DNA of 64,000 nt, taken from contig NZ_JH636439.1 in NCBI RefSeq assembly GCF_000255705.1, positions 299,315 through 363,314 of the forward strand, read 5' to 3'. The notes beneath the pieces were generated by a model. It ran no database searches. It had not been told where the DNA came from and saw nothing but the letters and a program-made list of their open reading frames with translations. How positions within the stretch are numbered: the stretch's first letter is position 1; the number at the start of each line of letters is the position of its first letter. Of this stretch, positions 44,341-53,895 are shown in pieces. The stretch is from Zavarzinella formosa DSM 19928. GTDB lineage: Bacteria; Planctomycetota; Planctomycetia; Gemmatales; Gemmataceae. The translations under genes were made by a program, and so were the position numbers.

Positions 44341-45348
44341 ATGATTCGCAAAGCCGTTTGCTTCCTCGTCATTAACATCGGCGGCCTCTTCTCATTCACA
44401 AACGATCTGCCGGCAGCCCCCCGTCCGGCGGCGCCTCCGGAAAACAATGCCGTTGAGGTGCGCAAACTGGAAATCCCCGGCGTGTTTGTCAACATGGCGG
44501 CGTTCTCGTCTGACGGTGAAACGCTTGCCTCGGCCAGCGAGGACGGCATCGTCCGTTTATGGAATTGGAAAACCGGCAAGTTGCTGACAAACTTGGAAGG
44601 GCATACCGGGGGAGTCTTGCATGTCAGTTATTCGCCGGACGGCAAAACGCTCGCGACCTCCAGTCGGGACAAAACAGTCATTTTGTGGGACGCCGTCAAA
44701 AAGGAAAAACTCGCCACACTGGACGATCACGCGGGAGCGGTTAGTTCGACCCTGTTCTCTCCGGATGGCAAAACCCTCGCCACCGCTTCCGATGACCGGC
44801 TGGTGATCGTGCGCGAGCCAGCCGGAAAGGCACGGCTCAAACTTGAAAATCATCGGAATCCGGTGATCGCGCTGGCGTATTCCCCCGATGGCAAGACGTT
44901 GTTCAGCAGCGGCGGAATTTGGGCCAACACCAGCCAGGGAGGGGAGGTCAAGGCTTGGGATCTCGCCACCGGAAAAGAGCGATGGTCTGCGCCGGGCGAT
45001 TTCGGCGGCGTCTGGGGCATCGCCTGTTCCCCGGATGGCAAGACCATCGCCGGAGGTTGTCTGGACAGCACGATCCGAATCTGGGACACGGTCACCGGCA
45101 AAGAAGTGGCTGTGTTGAAAGGTCACAAGAATTTCGTCATCTGGGTGGCCTTCACCTCGACGGGAAAAACACTGGCCTCGGCCAGTTCCGATGGCACCGC
45201 CCGTCTTTGGGATCTTTCCACCGGCAAAGAGAAAGCCGTGTTGAAGGGCCACACGGACAAGATTCAACGCCTTGAGTTTTCACCCACCGGAACACATCTG
45301 GCCACCACCGGCAACGATGGAACCATCCGAATCTGGCAACTCAAATGA
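44341..45348 (+). CDS. exported WD40-repeat protein
   Basis: 335 residues with a signal peptide (MIRKAVCFLVINIGGLFSFTN). Seven WD40 blades are evident, most with the FSPDGKTLAT strand and a W-D or equivalent ending: LWNWKTGKLLTNLEGHTGG, SRDKTVILWDAVKKEK, VKAWDLATGKERW, TIRIWDTVTGKEVAVLKGHK and TARLWDLSTGKEKAVLKGH. It should form one closed propeller in the periplasm, a protein-binding platform. It ends 16 bases before the aminotransferase gene on the opposite strand. Partners unknown. Confidence 0.9.
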   Translation: MIRKAVCFLVINIGGLFSFTNDLPAAPRPAAPPENNAVEVRKLEIPGVFVNMAAFSSDGETLASASEDGIVRLWNWKTGKLLTNLEGHTGGVLHVSYSPDGKTLATSSRDKTVILWDAVKKEKLATLDDHAGAVSSTLFSPDGKTLATASDDRLVIVREPAGKARLKLENHRNPVIALAYSPDGKTLFSSGGIWANTSQGGEVKAWDLATGKERWSAPGDFGGVWGIACSPDGKTIAGGCLDSTIRIWDTVTGKEVAVLKGHKNFVIWVAFTSTGKTLASASSDGTARLWDLSTGKEKAVLKGHTDKIQRLEFSPTGTHLATTGNDGTIRIWQLK

Positions 45349-45364
45349 ATCGTTTGACCGGGCT

Positions 45365-46267
45365 TCATCCTGCGGAATTCTTCGGCGCCCCGTGACGCAG
45401 GCTCACGCCCCAGATTCGTTCCCAAGCGGCGGTGAGCCGGAGGACTGTCGGGCCGTCTTTCGGGAACGTCAACTCATTCACCCGAACCACGCTGGCCAAC
45501 CCATAGGTCGAGTTCATAGCGAACACTTCGTTGGCTGTCGCCAGTTCGGAAAGCGGAATAGCCCGTTGTGAAAAGGGAATCTTCTCTTTCTCGCACAACG
45601 TGCGGACGGCAGCGAGGGCTGTTCCCGACAACACTTGTTCGGCCGGAGGAGTGACAACCTCACCGCCGATCACGGCCGCCACACTGGCCGATGAGGTTTC
45701 CAAGATGGCCGGGGCTTCCCCCGCCGTGACATACAACGGCTCAAAGCCGGGATGGGCTTCGAGTGTTTCCCGCATGGCAATCCACCACGGCAACCGGCTG
45801 CGGTGCTTGATCTGCGGCGAACAGCCAAGCGAAACATCCGAGGTCACCAGTTTGATGCCCCGTTCGTGGATGCCTGCCACCCGTTTGGAATCGAGCGGAG
45901 TAACCAGTACCATCAGTGTCGGGTTCATCACGGCGTGCCCGTGCGGAAAATGAGGCACGGAGCCGGGCGAAGCCAGGAAGAGATAAGCGAACTCCATCGA
46001 TTTTCCGGCGCGCTGTTTGTTGTCAACCAGCAGGTTCTCGCAAAGCTCGGACAGGTCTTCCACGGTTAAAGCCAGCGGAACATGGGCCAGTCGGCAACTC
46101 TCCGCGAAGCGTTCCAAGTGTTCCTTCAACTGGAAGAGTTTCCCGCCGAAGGTCCGCAGGCGGTCGGTGATCATCGCTCCCCAGACGATGCCGAGATCAT
46201 CCGGCGAGAATTTCGCATGGGAATACGGCAGGATTTCGCCGTTGGCGTAGCATATGGTTTCGATCAA
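45365..46267 (-). CDS. class IV aminotransferase (PLP)
   Basis: 300 residues of the branched-chain/4-amino-4-deoxychorismate lyase fold. The N-terminus ICYANGEILPYSHAKFSPDD and GIVWGAMITDRLRTF match the family. The PLP Lys is in IKHRSRLPWWIAMRE, where the family usually has K-x-x-N-x-L; here Asn is replaced by Ser. The C-terminal E-x-x-S-S is in ILETSSASVAAVIGG, and GTALAAVRTL follows. Substrate not resolved. Its start codon overlaps the stop of waaA (46264), so they are cotranscribed, an unusual pairing. Confidence 0.85.
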   Translation of the reverse strand: MIETICYANGEILPYSHAKFSPDDLGIVWGAMITDRLRTFGGKLFQLKEHLERFAESCRLAHVPLALTVEDLSELCENLLVDNKQRAGKSMEFAYLFLASPGSVPHFPHGHAVMNPTLMVLVTPLDSKRVAGIHERGIKLVTSDVSLGCSPQIKHRSRLPWWIAMRETLEAHPGFEPLYVTAGEAPAILETSSASVAAVIGGEVVTPPAEQVLSGTALAAVRTLCEKEKIPFSQRAIPLSELATANEVFAMNSTYGLASVVRVNELTFPKDGPTVLRLTAAWERIWGVSLRHGAPKNSAG

Positions 46268-47556
46268 GGGTGAATCCTCAAAAGGTCGTCAATTTCATCA
46301 AGCGTGCGAGTGGTTGCCCCCTGTTGCCGGAGGACAAACTCCCTTGCCGCTTCGCCAATCCCCGTCCGTCGTTTGGGATCAGCGATTAACTCGGCCATCT
46401 TCTGCTCTAACTCGGCGCCGTCGGTCAAGCGAATGGCCCCGCCGACTTCCAGCAACCCGGCGACCGCATCCTTGAAGTTCCAAGTGTGTGGCCCGAACAT
46501 CACGGGAACGCCAAGGCCCGCCGGTTCGATCATGCTCTGGCCGCCGCGCTGGTCGTTGAGGCTGCCGCCGGTGAACCCGATGGTCGCCAAGGCCCAGATG
46601 GCCCCGAGTTCCCCCATCGTATCACCCAGGATCACGGCGGCCGGGTCGCTCACCGGGCCGGTCATCTCGCGGCGGCGTTCGCAAGTCAGGTTCGCCTGGC
46701 GAATGATCCCCGCCACCTCGTCGAACCGATCCGGCGAACGGGGGACGATGATCAATCGCAGCTTCGGGAACCGGCTTTTCAACCGGGCATAAATCTCGGT
46801 GACAATCTGTTCTTCCGGGGCGTGTGTGCTGCCCGCCACCCAGATAATATCATCCGGCTGAATCGTAAACAGACGCCGCAGTTCGGCAACTTTCGGATGG
46901 TACCGATCCGCCAGAACGCCGTCATACTTCACCGAGCCGGTTACCCGCACCCGATCATTCGGCACGCCCAACTGCCGCAGATGATCGGCAAATCGCTCCG
47001 ATTGCATCAGGAAACGGCTTACCCGGCCGAACATCAATCCACGGGCCAACCCCGCCACCTTGGCGTACCTCGAAAAAGTGCGGGGACTCATGCGGCCGTT
47101 CAACACGATCACCGGCACCCGATGCCGTTTCGCCACATAGAGGAAATTGGGCCAAAGTTCGCTCTCCGCGAGGGCGATGAATCGCGGTTTGATCATCTTC
47201 AATGTGCGATCCACGGCCCAAGAGAAGTCAAACGGATACGGGATGACTGCACCCTCTCCAAAGTGTTTGCGGGCCTCGGCCAACCCGGTGTCCGTCGTGG
47301 AGGAAACGATGATTCGCCAATTCGGGTGACGTTTGCGAAAACCCTCCGTGACGATTTTGAGCAGATTCACTTCGCCGACGCTCACCCCGTGAAACCAAGC
47401 CACCGGGGCATCCCCGTTCACCGGCGAACGTTCCAACCCGAGGTACTTGTCTCGCAGATATCGGCGATAGCGTCCGGTCTTCCACGAACGCACGGCCAGA
47501 GCGGGCATCAAAAGCCCGATGACCGCGAGGTACAGGAAGTTCAAAAGAACCGGCAT
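46264..47556 (-). CDS. waaA: 3-deoxy-D-manno-octulosonic acid (KDO) transferase
   Basis: 430 residues from MPVLLNFLYLAVIGLLMP, where the family's N-terminal membrane anchor begins; the frame continues upstream to 47604 without added similarity. Family text includes WFHGVSVGEVNLLK, the VSSTTDTGLAEARK stretch, IALAESELWPNF with the catalytic Glu, RMSPRTFSRY, VTGSVKYDG, VAGSTHAPEEQIV, and GGQSMIEPAGLGVPVMFGPH in the C-terminal GT-B half. It adds KDO to lipid A on the inner face of the inner membrane, so the organism probably makes lipopolysaccharide. Confidence 0.93.
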   Translation of the reverse strand: MPVLLNFLYLAVIGLLMPALAVRSWKTGRYRRYLRDKYLGLERSPVNGDAPVAWFHGVSVGEVNLLKIVTEGFRKRHPNWRIIVSSTTDTGLAEARKHFGEGAVIPYPFDFSWAVDRTLKMIKPRFIALAESELWPNFLYVAKRHRVPVIVLNGRMSPRTFSRYAKVAGLARGLMFGRVSRFLMQSERFADHLRQLGVPNDRVRVTGSVKYDGVLADRYHPKVAELRRLFTIQPDDIIWVAGSTHAPEEQIVTEIYARLKSRFPKLRLIIVPRSPDRFDEVAGIIRQANLTCERRREMTGPVSDPAAVILGDTMGELGAIWALATIGFTGGSLNDQRGGQSMIEPAGLGVPVMFGPHTWNFKDAVAGLLEVGGAIRLTDGAELEQKMAELIADPKRRTGIGEAAREFVLRQQGATTRTLDEIDDLLRIHP

Positions 47557-47645
47557 GGAATCCCGAACAATGGAACTTGCAACATCAGACGTGATTATCC
47601 TCACCGGCGACGGGCCGAACAGGGGGGCGGCTTGATTTCATCCCC

Positions 47646-48647
47646 TTACTTCCCTGTCTCGATCAACCGACAACCGGCTAGATAGGCGGCCTGCGTTTTC
47701 TGGCGTTTCTTTTGAAGCCATTTGCCAAAGACTTTCCACCACGGCTTGGCCTCGTTCTTCAGCGGTCCACGCTCGGCGAGCCAAGCCGCCGCTTCCGGAT
47801 GAGTGGGACGCATCACTTCCAAAAAAGTCGGCCAGAACTTCGGCCACATGCAATCGTGATAATGGACAATCTTCGCCGCCCGCAATTTTTCCTCGCGGAA
47901 CCATTCGGCATGGATGCTACTCGCCATCTCGTAGTTGTGCGAATGATTCAGGTGCCGAATCCGCAACCCTTGTTGATGGGCGACTAGGCTTAGTGCTTGT
48001 TGATCGTGGAAAAAGACTTTCGTGTGAATGGAGCCAAATTTCGCATCGAGCCACTTCATGCAGAAATCATGGTAATGCGTGCCAAACTTGGTGGTTTTGC
48101 GATAAACGAACAGTCCGCCGTTCACGCTGTAGCGGATTCGCTTGCCTTCGCGGTGCGTGTTCACCCAAGGCATTGAATTGATATCGATCCCGTGAAGTTT
48201 TCCCGTCTCCTGCCAATACTCTTCCCACAAGTCGCCGGGGCCGCTCGTCGTCCCGGCCGCGTCGGAGGGGGAGGCGAGAAAATCCTCGTCCGGGGCAAGC
48301 TCCAGTTCATGCGGCTCGCCGACGACGAACAAATCCGCATCCAGCCACGCGACCGCTTCTGTGTCGGCCAAATCCTCGACGGCCTTCACGGCCGCCAGTT
48401 TGTTCACATAGGGGTTCCACTCGTAGCCATCGTGTCGGCTGAACCGCAGATACTTGACGCCGAGATCACGAAATTCCCGAATGGTCCCGCTCGAAAGCGG
48501 CGCCCCAAACCGGGGCGTGACGGCATACAGCGGACAATTCGCAAACCGCCCGCCCCACTTGCGAAGACTTGCCGCCAGCCGACGAGGAGGGCCTTCCAAG
48601 GCCCCGGATTCCGCACAAGTCACAAACGTGATGGATGGCTGATTCAT
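47646..48647 (-). CDS. GT-A-like glycosyltransferase-type protein
   Basis: 333 residues. The metal-binding DxD is in TEAVAWLDADLFVVGEP, and the N-terminal ITFVTCAESGALEGPPRRLA and NPYVNKLAAVKAVEDL fit a GT-A nucleotide-sugar fold of the GT8-like kind. His-rich SHNYEMASSIHAEWF and KIVHYHDCMWPKFW follow. There is no signal peptide and no membrane helix, so it acts in the cytosol. Donor and acceptor are unknown. It is on the same strand as waaA and 89 bases upstream of it; a role in surface glycan synthesis is inferred. Confidence 0.75.
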   Translation of the reverse strand: MNQPSITFVTCAESGALEGPPRRLAASLRKWGGRFANCPLYAVTPRFGAPLSSGTIREFRDLGVKYLRFSRHDGYEWNPYVNKLAAVKAVEDLADTEAVAWLDADLFVVGEPHELELAPDEDFLASPSDAAGTTSGPGDLWEEYWQETGKLHGIDINSMPWVNTHREGKRIRYSVNGGLFVYRKTTKFGTHYHDFCMKWLDAKFGSIHTKVFFHDQQALSLVAHQQGLRIRHLNHSHNYEMASSIHAEWFREEKLRAAKIVHYHDCMWPKFWPTFLEVMRPTHPEAAAWLAERGPLKNEAKPWWKVFGKWLQKKRQKTQAAYLAGCRLIETGK

Positions 48648-48687
48648 GCCAAGATTCTAGTTGGAGAGATCAAGAGAAGAATTTTTA

Positions 48688-48742
48688 GCCACGAACACAG
48701 CACAGATCGAACACGGATTTGGAAAAGACGAAGACATGATGA
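48688..48742 (+). repeat. dispersed short repeat, copy 2
   Basis: GCCACGAACACAGCACAGAT followed by CGAACACGGATT and ending in ACATGATGA resembles the minus-strand copy at 501-553. It lies in the 138-base gap between the GT-A-like gene and the kinase-cyclase gene. No inverted ends were seen. Confidence 0.5.
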
Positions 48743-48785
48743 GACCAAAGTTAGATGAAAAGCCGTCAGCGGCTAAAAAATGGTT

Positions 48786-51700
48786 TCATTTCTCCAATGG
48801 CACCACATACGTCAGCACCGGCGTGAGTCCGGGGCGGGGGACTTCGCCGAGTTTCACCGGGCGGCCTTGGAACAGGACATTCACGTTGTGGTCGCTGGCG
48901 GTGGTCGCGCTGATGGCGAGTTCGTTTCGACCGGCGACTTCCAGCAATCGGCCAACCAGTCGGGGCGTCTGGCCGAAATAGTCCAGCCGGTCGTTCACAG
49001 TGGCGACCATCGCCATTCCCCGGTGGACGGCCACTCGCAGCGGCATTCCCTGTGTCAAAGGGTCGGCGGTGAGGGCTTCCGTCAGTGAAAGGCCCGCTCG
49101 CACGGCGCTTGACACCCCCTCAAAAGCGGCAAGGAGTCCTTCGCCAACAGTCTTCACGATCACGCCCCCCTCGGCCTTTACCTTGGCCTCCATGACCCGG
49201 AAACCGGCTTGAATAATCTGAAATGCCTTCGCTTCCCCAAGCACACTGAACATTTGCTCGCTGCGATCAGCCTGGGCTAGTAACAGGGTAATCATCGACG
49301 CTGGGGTAAGCTGGCCGGGGGACAACAGTTCGCCGGGGAAGAGTTCCCGAAAAGAGGGAAAGGACATCGCCCGCGCCGCCGTCAACACATCATCACGGCC
49401 CGCCGCTCGCTCGATGCGGACGATCAATTCACCGGCCGGACCGTTTTGCAACACAAGCACTTGACCAGACGGGCCGACCGGGGGAAGCGGCTCTTTCCCG
49501 GCCGATTCGATGTTTAATTCCCAGCGGTTGGTGACCGCGTCGTTTGCCACCCGCAGTTCCAGATTCCAGGGAAGCTGCGGTCCCCGCACCCGATACAGAC
49601 CCTCGGAAAGCGACAATTCCAGTTCAACCCGCTCGCCCGGAGAAAGCCTCACTTGGGCGACGACGTGCGGCGAATGGGCCGGTCCTCCCGCGCAATACAT
49701 TCCGTCCTCGGTCGGCCGCACATCAGGATGAACGCGAAACACCAATTCAACCGCCGTTGCGAAATCGGTTCGGAAGGAAGCATCGCAAGTCGGACAATTT
49801 TCGTGTTCGAGGATTTGTTTGAGCGTATCCCGATGCCCCGAGGGAACCCGGCACAGCGGGCAAATCACATCCCATTGAAGTTGCAATAATCCCTCAAGCA
49901 CCGAGCGAAGGCAGGTTTCGACCATCGCCATCTCGTCGATTCCAAAACGTCTGGCGATGGCCAGCGGTTTGATCCGCGAGACTTCCTGATCCGGGGCGTT
50001 CGCCAGAAAAATCCCGAGCATTTCCACGGCATCATGGGCCGCCCCGGAGTGCAGCAACCGGTCAATGCGGGCATGCAATCGCCGTTGTCGGGGGCGGGAA
50101 AGTTGGGTCGGCAACTCGAACCGGTCCATGTCCGGGGCGTCCCCCTGTGACCCGCCCGAGAGATCGATTCGCCGATAAACGGCCTCCAAACCCTTTTTGG
50201 CTGCCCGGCCAAGATTCATCGGGGCGATCATTCGGCCCATGAAGCCCCGTGGCTCGGCCCGCAAGGTGTGCCGAAGAGTAGTTCCCCCCTCCGGCCGGGA
50301 AATGAGTTCCACGACGCTCAGCATCCACACGAACGGCCCCCGGATGAACTCCCGCAGGATGCCCATTCTCCGGCCTTCGATCCATTCAAACGGGTGTTCT
50401 TCCCACTCCATTTTGAACCCGACCACATTCGCATGAGCAAACCGCCGGGTTCCCAACAGCGGATCTCGCCGGATTTCGTATCGCACGGCCGGCAGACCGA
50501 TGGCCCGATTCAGCCGCTCTGTGTTGGAGACATGGGGCCACAATTGGGCGGGGGTGGATTTCAGATCCCATGTGTGAACGTACTCTGCCGCCCGGCTTGA
50601 GGCGATCGGGGCGCGAGGATGCCCCAGAATGTCGCTTGGTTCGCCGCTGATGAGCCGTTCGATTTCCCGGAGAAACATCCCCGCATCAGTCGGCCGATCA
50701 CTCGTCTCTTTCGAGAGACACCGGGCCACCAGCGCCGCCGTCGCCGCGCTGACCTCCGGGTTGACCCGGTCGGCGGCTGGTGGAATCTGCGAAATGACCG
50801 CCTGTGTCAGTTCCATCAGGTTGTCTTGCGGAAACGCGGGCTGGCCCGTCAGCAGATTAAAGAGCGTGGCCCCCAAGGCATACACGTCGGCCCTCGCATC
50901 CACGGGCTTTGCCCCGAACTGCTCCGGTGACATAAACCGGGGGGTGCCGAGCAATGCCCCGGCCCGCGTGACATCCTGAGACTCGGATTGAACCATCAGC
51001 CGGGCCAGCCCGAAGTCCGTCACTTTCACACGGGGGCCGTCCGTTCCTTCGGGAAGCAACAGCAGATTTTCCGGCTTGATGTCCCGATGAACAATCCCGA
51101 TCCGATGCGCCACCGCCAGCCCGCGGGCGGCATCGGCGATCATCTCCAAGGCGAGTTTTTCTTCCACCATTCCCGCTGTCCGGAGGTATTGCCCGACATT
51201 CTGACCGGGCACAAACTCAACGGCGAGATAACACAATTCGTCATCCGTGTCGGCGGCGATCAGCCGGGTGACATGGGGCGTGTTCAACTTCGCCAGCAAC
51301 CGTGATTCCTTGACGAACCGCCGCCGACTCGTCGGCGACATGGCCGCCTCGGGTTTCAAAATTTTGACAGCCACCATCGAACCATCGGCCTGATCTTCCG
51401 CCCGGAAGACAACACCCATGCCCCCTTCGCCCAGTTTTTCGAGCAGAAGAAACCGACCGACCTGATCTCCCAACCGGGGCATCGTCTTGGCGATAGACGC
51501 TTCCCCGAGATCATCGGCGGGCGTCACAGTCTCGTCAAGCGGCGGCCGCTTGCTCGGCAGATATAAGGCCATCTGAATGGCGGAAGCCGCATGAGTTGGC
51601 GGGGGGAGAGATTCGAGAGGGACAAAGCCAAGATGTGTTGCCGCTTCCTCGCATTCAAACCACGCGGCCACTTCGCTGGCCAGCGGTCGGCTCATGGGAT

Positions 51701-52286
51701 TGGGATCGCGCATCGTCCCGACGACGGTATTCCAACCGGGCCAACGGTCGGCTCCGGTTTCGCCCGGTTGGGCCGGGACGGACAGAAGATCATCCAGAAC
51801 ATTCCCCAGCCAGGCAATGTCTTCCTCGTTCGTCGATTCTCGGGGGATGACATCAGTTCCCATTTCCCCTGTGCCGATGAGGTCAAGCGCCAGCCGGCCG
51901 GGGGCAATCCGACGAATCACCCCCGTGTCAACTTCGCCCACCGTCAATCCGATCCGGTGGGCCTCGGCCACCAGCAGGGTCAATCGAAGGGCAAAATCCA
52001 ATGGCTGGTCGGACAGGAGAATCGGCCCCGCCGGCTCGGATGGCCTCACCGCAAGATAGGGCGGGTCATGTTCCAGATCGGCCGCCTCGGGTTGCAAGAG
52101 CAACTCATTTTTGACCAATGCCAAAAGCCGGAGCCTAAACCGGATATTGGCCCATGCATCACGATCCTCGCGGATTTTCTCCAGCGAACGGATTTCAAAC
52201 ATCTCTCCGTCGGCGACGGCGAGATACACCGGCCCGGCGGGAGTGTTGTCGAGGGGTGATGTCAGTTCAAAGCGACCAAACCGCAT
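48786..52286 (-). CDS. pseudokinase - Ser/Thr kinase - DUF5939 - cyclase-like fusion protein
   Basis: 1166 residues. Residues 1-230 resemble a kinase domain (start FGRFELTSPLDNTPAGPVYLA) but lack HRD and DFG, so a pseudokinase. An active kinase follows (about 285-555): LGEGGMGVVFRAED, VAVKIL, HRDIKPENLL, VTDFGLARL and GTPRFMSPEQ. Residues about 570-700 look like an SRPBCC domain (TWDLKSTPAQLWPHVSNTER). A zinc ribbon has CPLC near 808 and CPTC near 833, then VELVFRVHP, which together recall DUF5939. The last 150 residues are a class III cyclase-like domain (KTVGEGLLAAFEG, LRVAVHRGMAMV, LDYFGQTPRLVGRLLEVA); the first metal-binding Asp and the GDG Asp are missing (GEG), so activity is doubtful. 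No membrane segment. Confidence 0.88.
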   Translation of the reverse strand: MRFGRFELTSPLDNTPAGPVYLAVADGEMFEIRSLEKIREDRDAWANIRFRLRLLALVKNELLLQPEAADLEHDPPYLAVRPSEPAGPILLSDQPLDFALRLTLLVAEAHRIGLTVGEVDTGVIRRIAPGRLALDLIGTGEMGTDVIPRESTNEEDIAWLGNVLDDLLSVPAQPGETGADRWPGWNTVVGTMRDPNPMSRPLASEVAAWFECEEAATHLGFVPLESLPPPTHAASAIQMALYLPSKRPPLDETVTPADDLGEASIAKTMPRLGDQVGRFLLLEKLGEGGMGVVFRAEDQADGSMVAVKILKPEAAMSPTSRRRFVKESRLLAKLNTPHVTRLIAADTDDELCYLAVEFVPGQNVGQYLRTAGMVEEKLALEMIADAARGLAVAHRIGIVHRDIKPENLLLLPEGTDGPRVKVTDFGLARLMVQSESQDVTRAGALLGTPRFMSPEQFGAKPVDARADVYALGATLFNLLTGQPAFPQDNLMELTQAVISQIPPAADRVNPEVSAATAALVARCLSKETSDRPTDAGMFLREIERLISGEPSDILGHPRAPIASSRAAEYVHTWDLKSTPAQLWPHVSNTERLNRAIGLPAVRYEIRRDPLLGTRRFAHANVVGFKMEWEEHPFEWIEGRRMGILREFIRGPFVWMLSVVELISRPEGGTTLRHTLRAEPRGFMGRMIAPMNLGRAAKKGLEAVYRRIDLSGGSQGDAPDMDRFELPTQLSRPRQRRLHARIDRLLHSGAAHDAVEMLGIFLANAPDQEVSRIKPLAIARRFGIDEMAMVETCLRSVLEGLLQLQWDVICPLCRVPSGHRDTLKQILEHENCPTCDASFRTDFATAVELVFRVHPDVRPTEDGMYCAGGPAHSPHVVAQVRLSPGERVELELSLSEGLYRVRGPQLPWNLELRVANDAVTNRWELNIESAGKEPLPPVGPSGQVLVLQNGPAGELIVRIERAAGRDDVLTAARAMSFPSFRELFPGELLSPGQLTPASMITLLLAQADRSEQMFSVLGEAKAFQIIQAGFRVMEAKVKAEGGVIVKTVGEGLLAAFEGVSSAVRAGLSLTEALTADPLTQGMPLRVAVHRGMAMVATVNDRLDYFGQTPRLVGRLLEVAGRNELAISATTASDHNVNVLFQGRPVKLGEVPRPGLTPVLTYVVPLEK

Positions 52287-52545
52287 GGAAAATCCGATGA
52301 AAAGAGGCGACGATTATTGATGGATTGACAATGCCCCTGCGTTGTTTGATGGTGGAAACGAGACTCCACTCTATGAGGATATCCTTTGGATACCTCCGAA
52401 ACCCACTCTTTGCATATCCGACAAATGATCTGCGTGCCTTCTTTTGCATACGTCTGACGTAAGATTCAAGATTGCATGATCGCGTTCTTTTTGCTCTCCA
52501 TGTGCGACGATTCAAAAGACACATGATCCAACACTGGTCTGATCG

Positions 52546-53775
52546 ATGATGGGATTCTTCAATCATCCCGAAGGACGTGCTTTGCTTGAGACAGTCAGGG
52601 AAAATCCTGACGACGATGCGCCACGGTTGATTTTGAGCGATTGGATTGAGGAATGTGATGATCCGGACCGGGCCGAATTTATTCGCATTCAGATCGAAGC
52701 GGAAAAACATCGGGTCAGATCGCCGGACCACACCCGCTTGAATGAGCGCGCGATTGAGCTATTGCGACGCAACATTCGTCAATGGTCAAACGGCTATGAG
52801 ATACAGATGCCGCCTGACGTCGAGGTGAATTTCTACGGTGCAAATGGAAGGTACCGACATGGCATAATGGCCGTAAAGACCGAAAAAACAACGGAATTGA
52901 ATCATTCAAACAAGCTGGGTTCGGTTTTGTTGTTTCGGCGTGGTTTTGTGGATGAGATCGATTTGACGTCACTGCAATTTTGCCAACTTGAGTCGATTGA
53001 TATTCAGCCAACGGGACCGCTGCCAATCCTGAATCTTCGTCTCCATCATCCGCATGATATCTTGTCGGAAACACTTTCCAATTTTGTCGGCCGTCTGGCG
53101 TCCTCACCCATGCTTCAACGGTTTCGTGAAATCTCATTGGTAGGTGGCTTCGGAGGCACAAGTGAAGAGGGCATCCGATTGCTGACCAAGGAACCGGCGT
53201 TGCTGGAAAAACTAGCGGGCTTGTCCCTCAGCGAGGATCATATTGGCGATCAGGCATTGCTTCAGATTCTTGAGTCACCTGTGGTCACCAAGTTGAGAAA
53301 ACTTCAGATTGATGACACAGGTTGCACATCAGCAATTGTGGACATTCTTGTTCGTTCAAAACGTTTTCGAGGGATGAATTCTTTGAATTTGGAAGGAATT
53401 TTTGAAGATGGAAGAGGTATCCGAACATTCGCCGTGCCTGGATTATGGCCTCGGCTGCAATATCTCCACCTCGGCGGGTGTGGTCTTGAAGACATGTCCT
53501 TAAAAGGCTTGATGCGTCCCGGCACTTTTCCCTCGGTTGAATTACTTGATCTGGCTCACAGCAATATTCAGGCTCAATCTATCCGCGAGTTACTCATGTC
53601 GGGCGCTCTTCCAAGCCTTCGGATGCTCGGCATCGGAGGCACCCCCTTGTCGCTTGATGACGTTTGGGCGCTCCGGGCCGAATTTGGACACTGCATCCAG
53701 TTTTATTTTCCCATTCGGGGATCGCAGATCGACCCAACGGCCGAAGCGCCTGGCCCGTTGGGTCGATTGAATTAA
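52546..53775 (+). CDS. TIGR02996-domain, leucine-rich repeat protein
   Basis: 409 residues. The N-terminal GRALLETVRENPDDDAPRL and LSDWIEECDDPDRAEFIRIQ are the TIGR02996 repeat-companion domain typical of Gemmataceae, which occurs in large numbers per genome. After it come irregular leucine-rich repeats (about 130-400), for example LAGLSLSEDHIGDQALLQIL and LQYLHLGGCGLEDMSLKGLM. No signal peptide. Function unknown; the family is thought to bind proteins. The 259-base region before it (52287-52545) is the divergent promoter region with the kinase gene. Confidence 0.92.
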   Translation: MMGFFNHPEGRALLETVRENPDDDAPRLILSDWIEECDDPDRAEFIRIQIEAEKHRVRSPDHTRLNERAIELLRRNIRQWSNGYEIQMPPDVEVNFYGANGRYRHGIMAVKTEKTTELNHSNKLGSVLLFRRGFVDEIDLTSLQFCQLESIDIQPTGPLPILNLRLHHPHDILSETLSNFVGRLASSPMLQRFREISLVGGFGGTSEEGIRLLTKEPALLEKLAGLSLSEDHIGDQALLQILESPVVTKLRKLQIDDTGCTSAIVDILVRSKRFRGMNSLNLEGIFEDGRGIRTFAVPGLWPRLQYLHLGGCGLEDMSLKGLMRPGTFPSVELLDLAHSNIQAQSIRELLMSGALPSLRMLGIGGTPLSLDDVWALRAEFGHCIQFYFPIRGSQIDPTAEAPGPLGRLN

Positions 53776-53895
53776 TTCGGTTTCAGCCACCAGTTAACCG
53801 CAGCTCTGTTTCAAAATTGTTGTCAGGCATTTGCATTTCTTATCCAAGCTGTCCAACCTCTTGCAGTCAATCCGCAAATGGTCTACACTTCAGGC

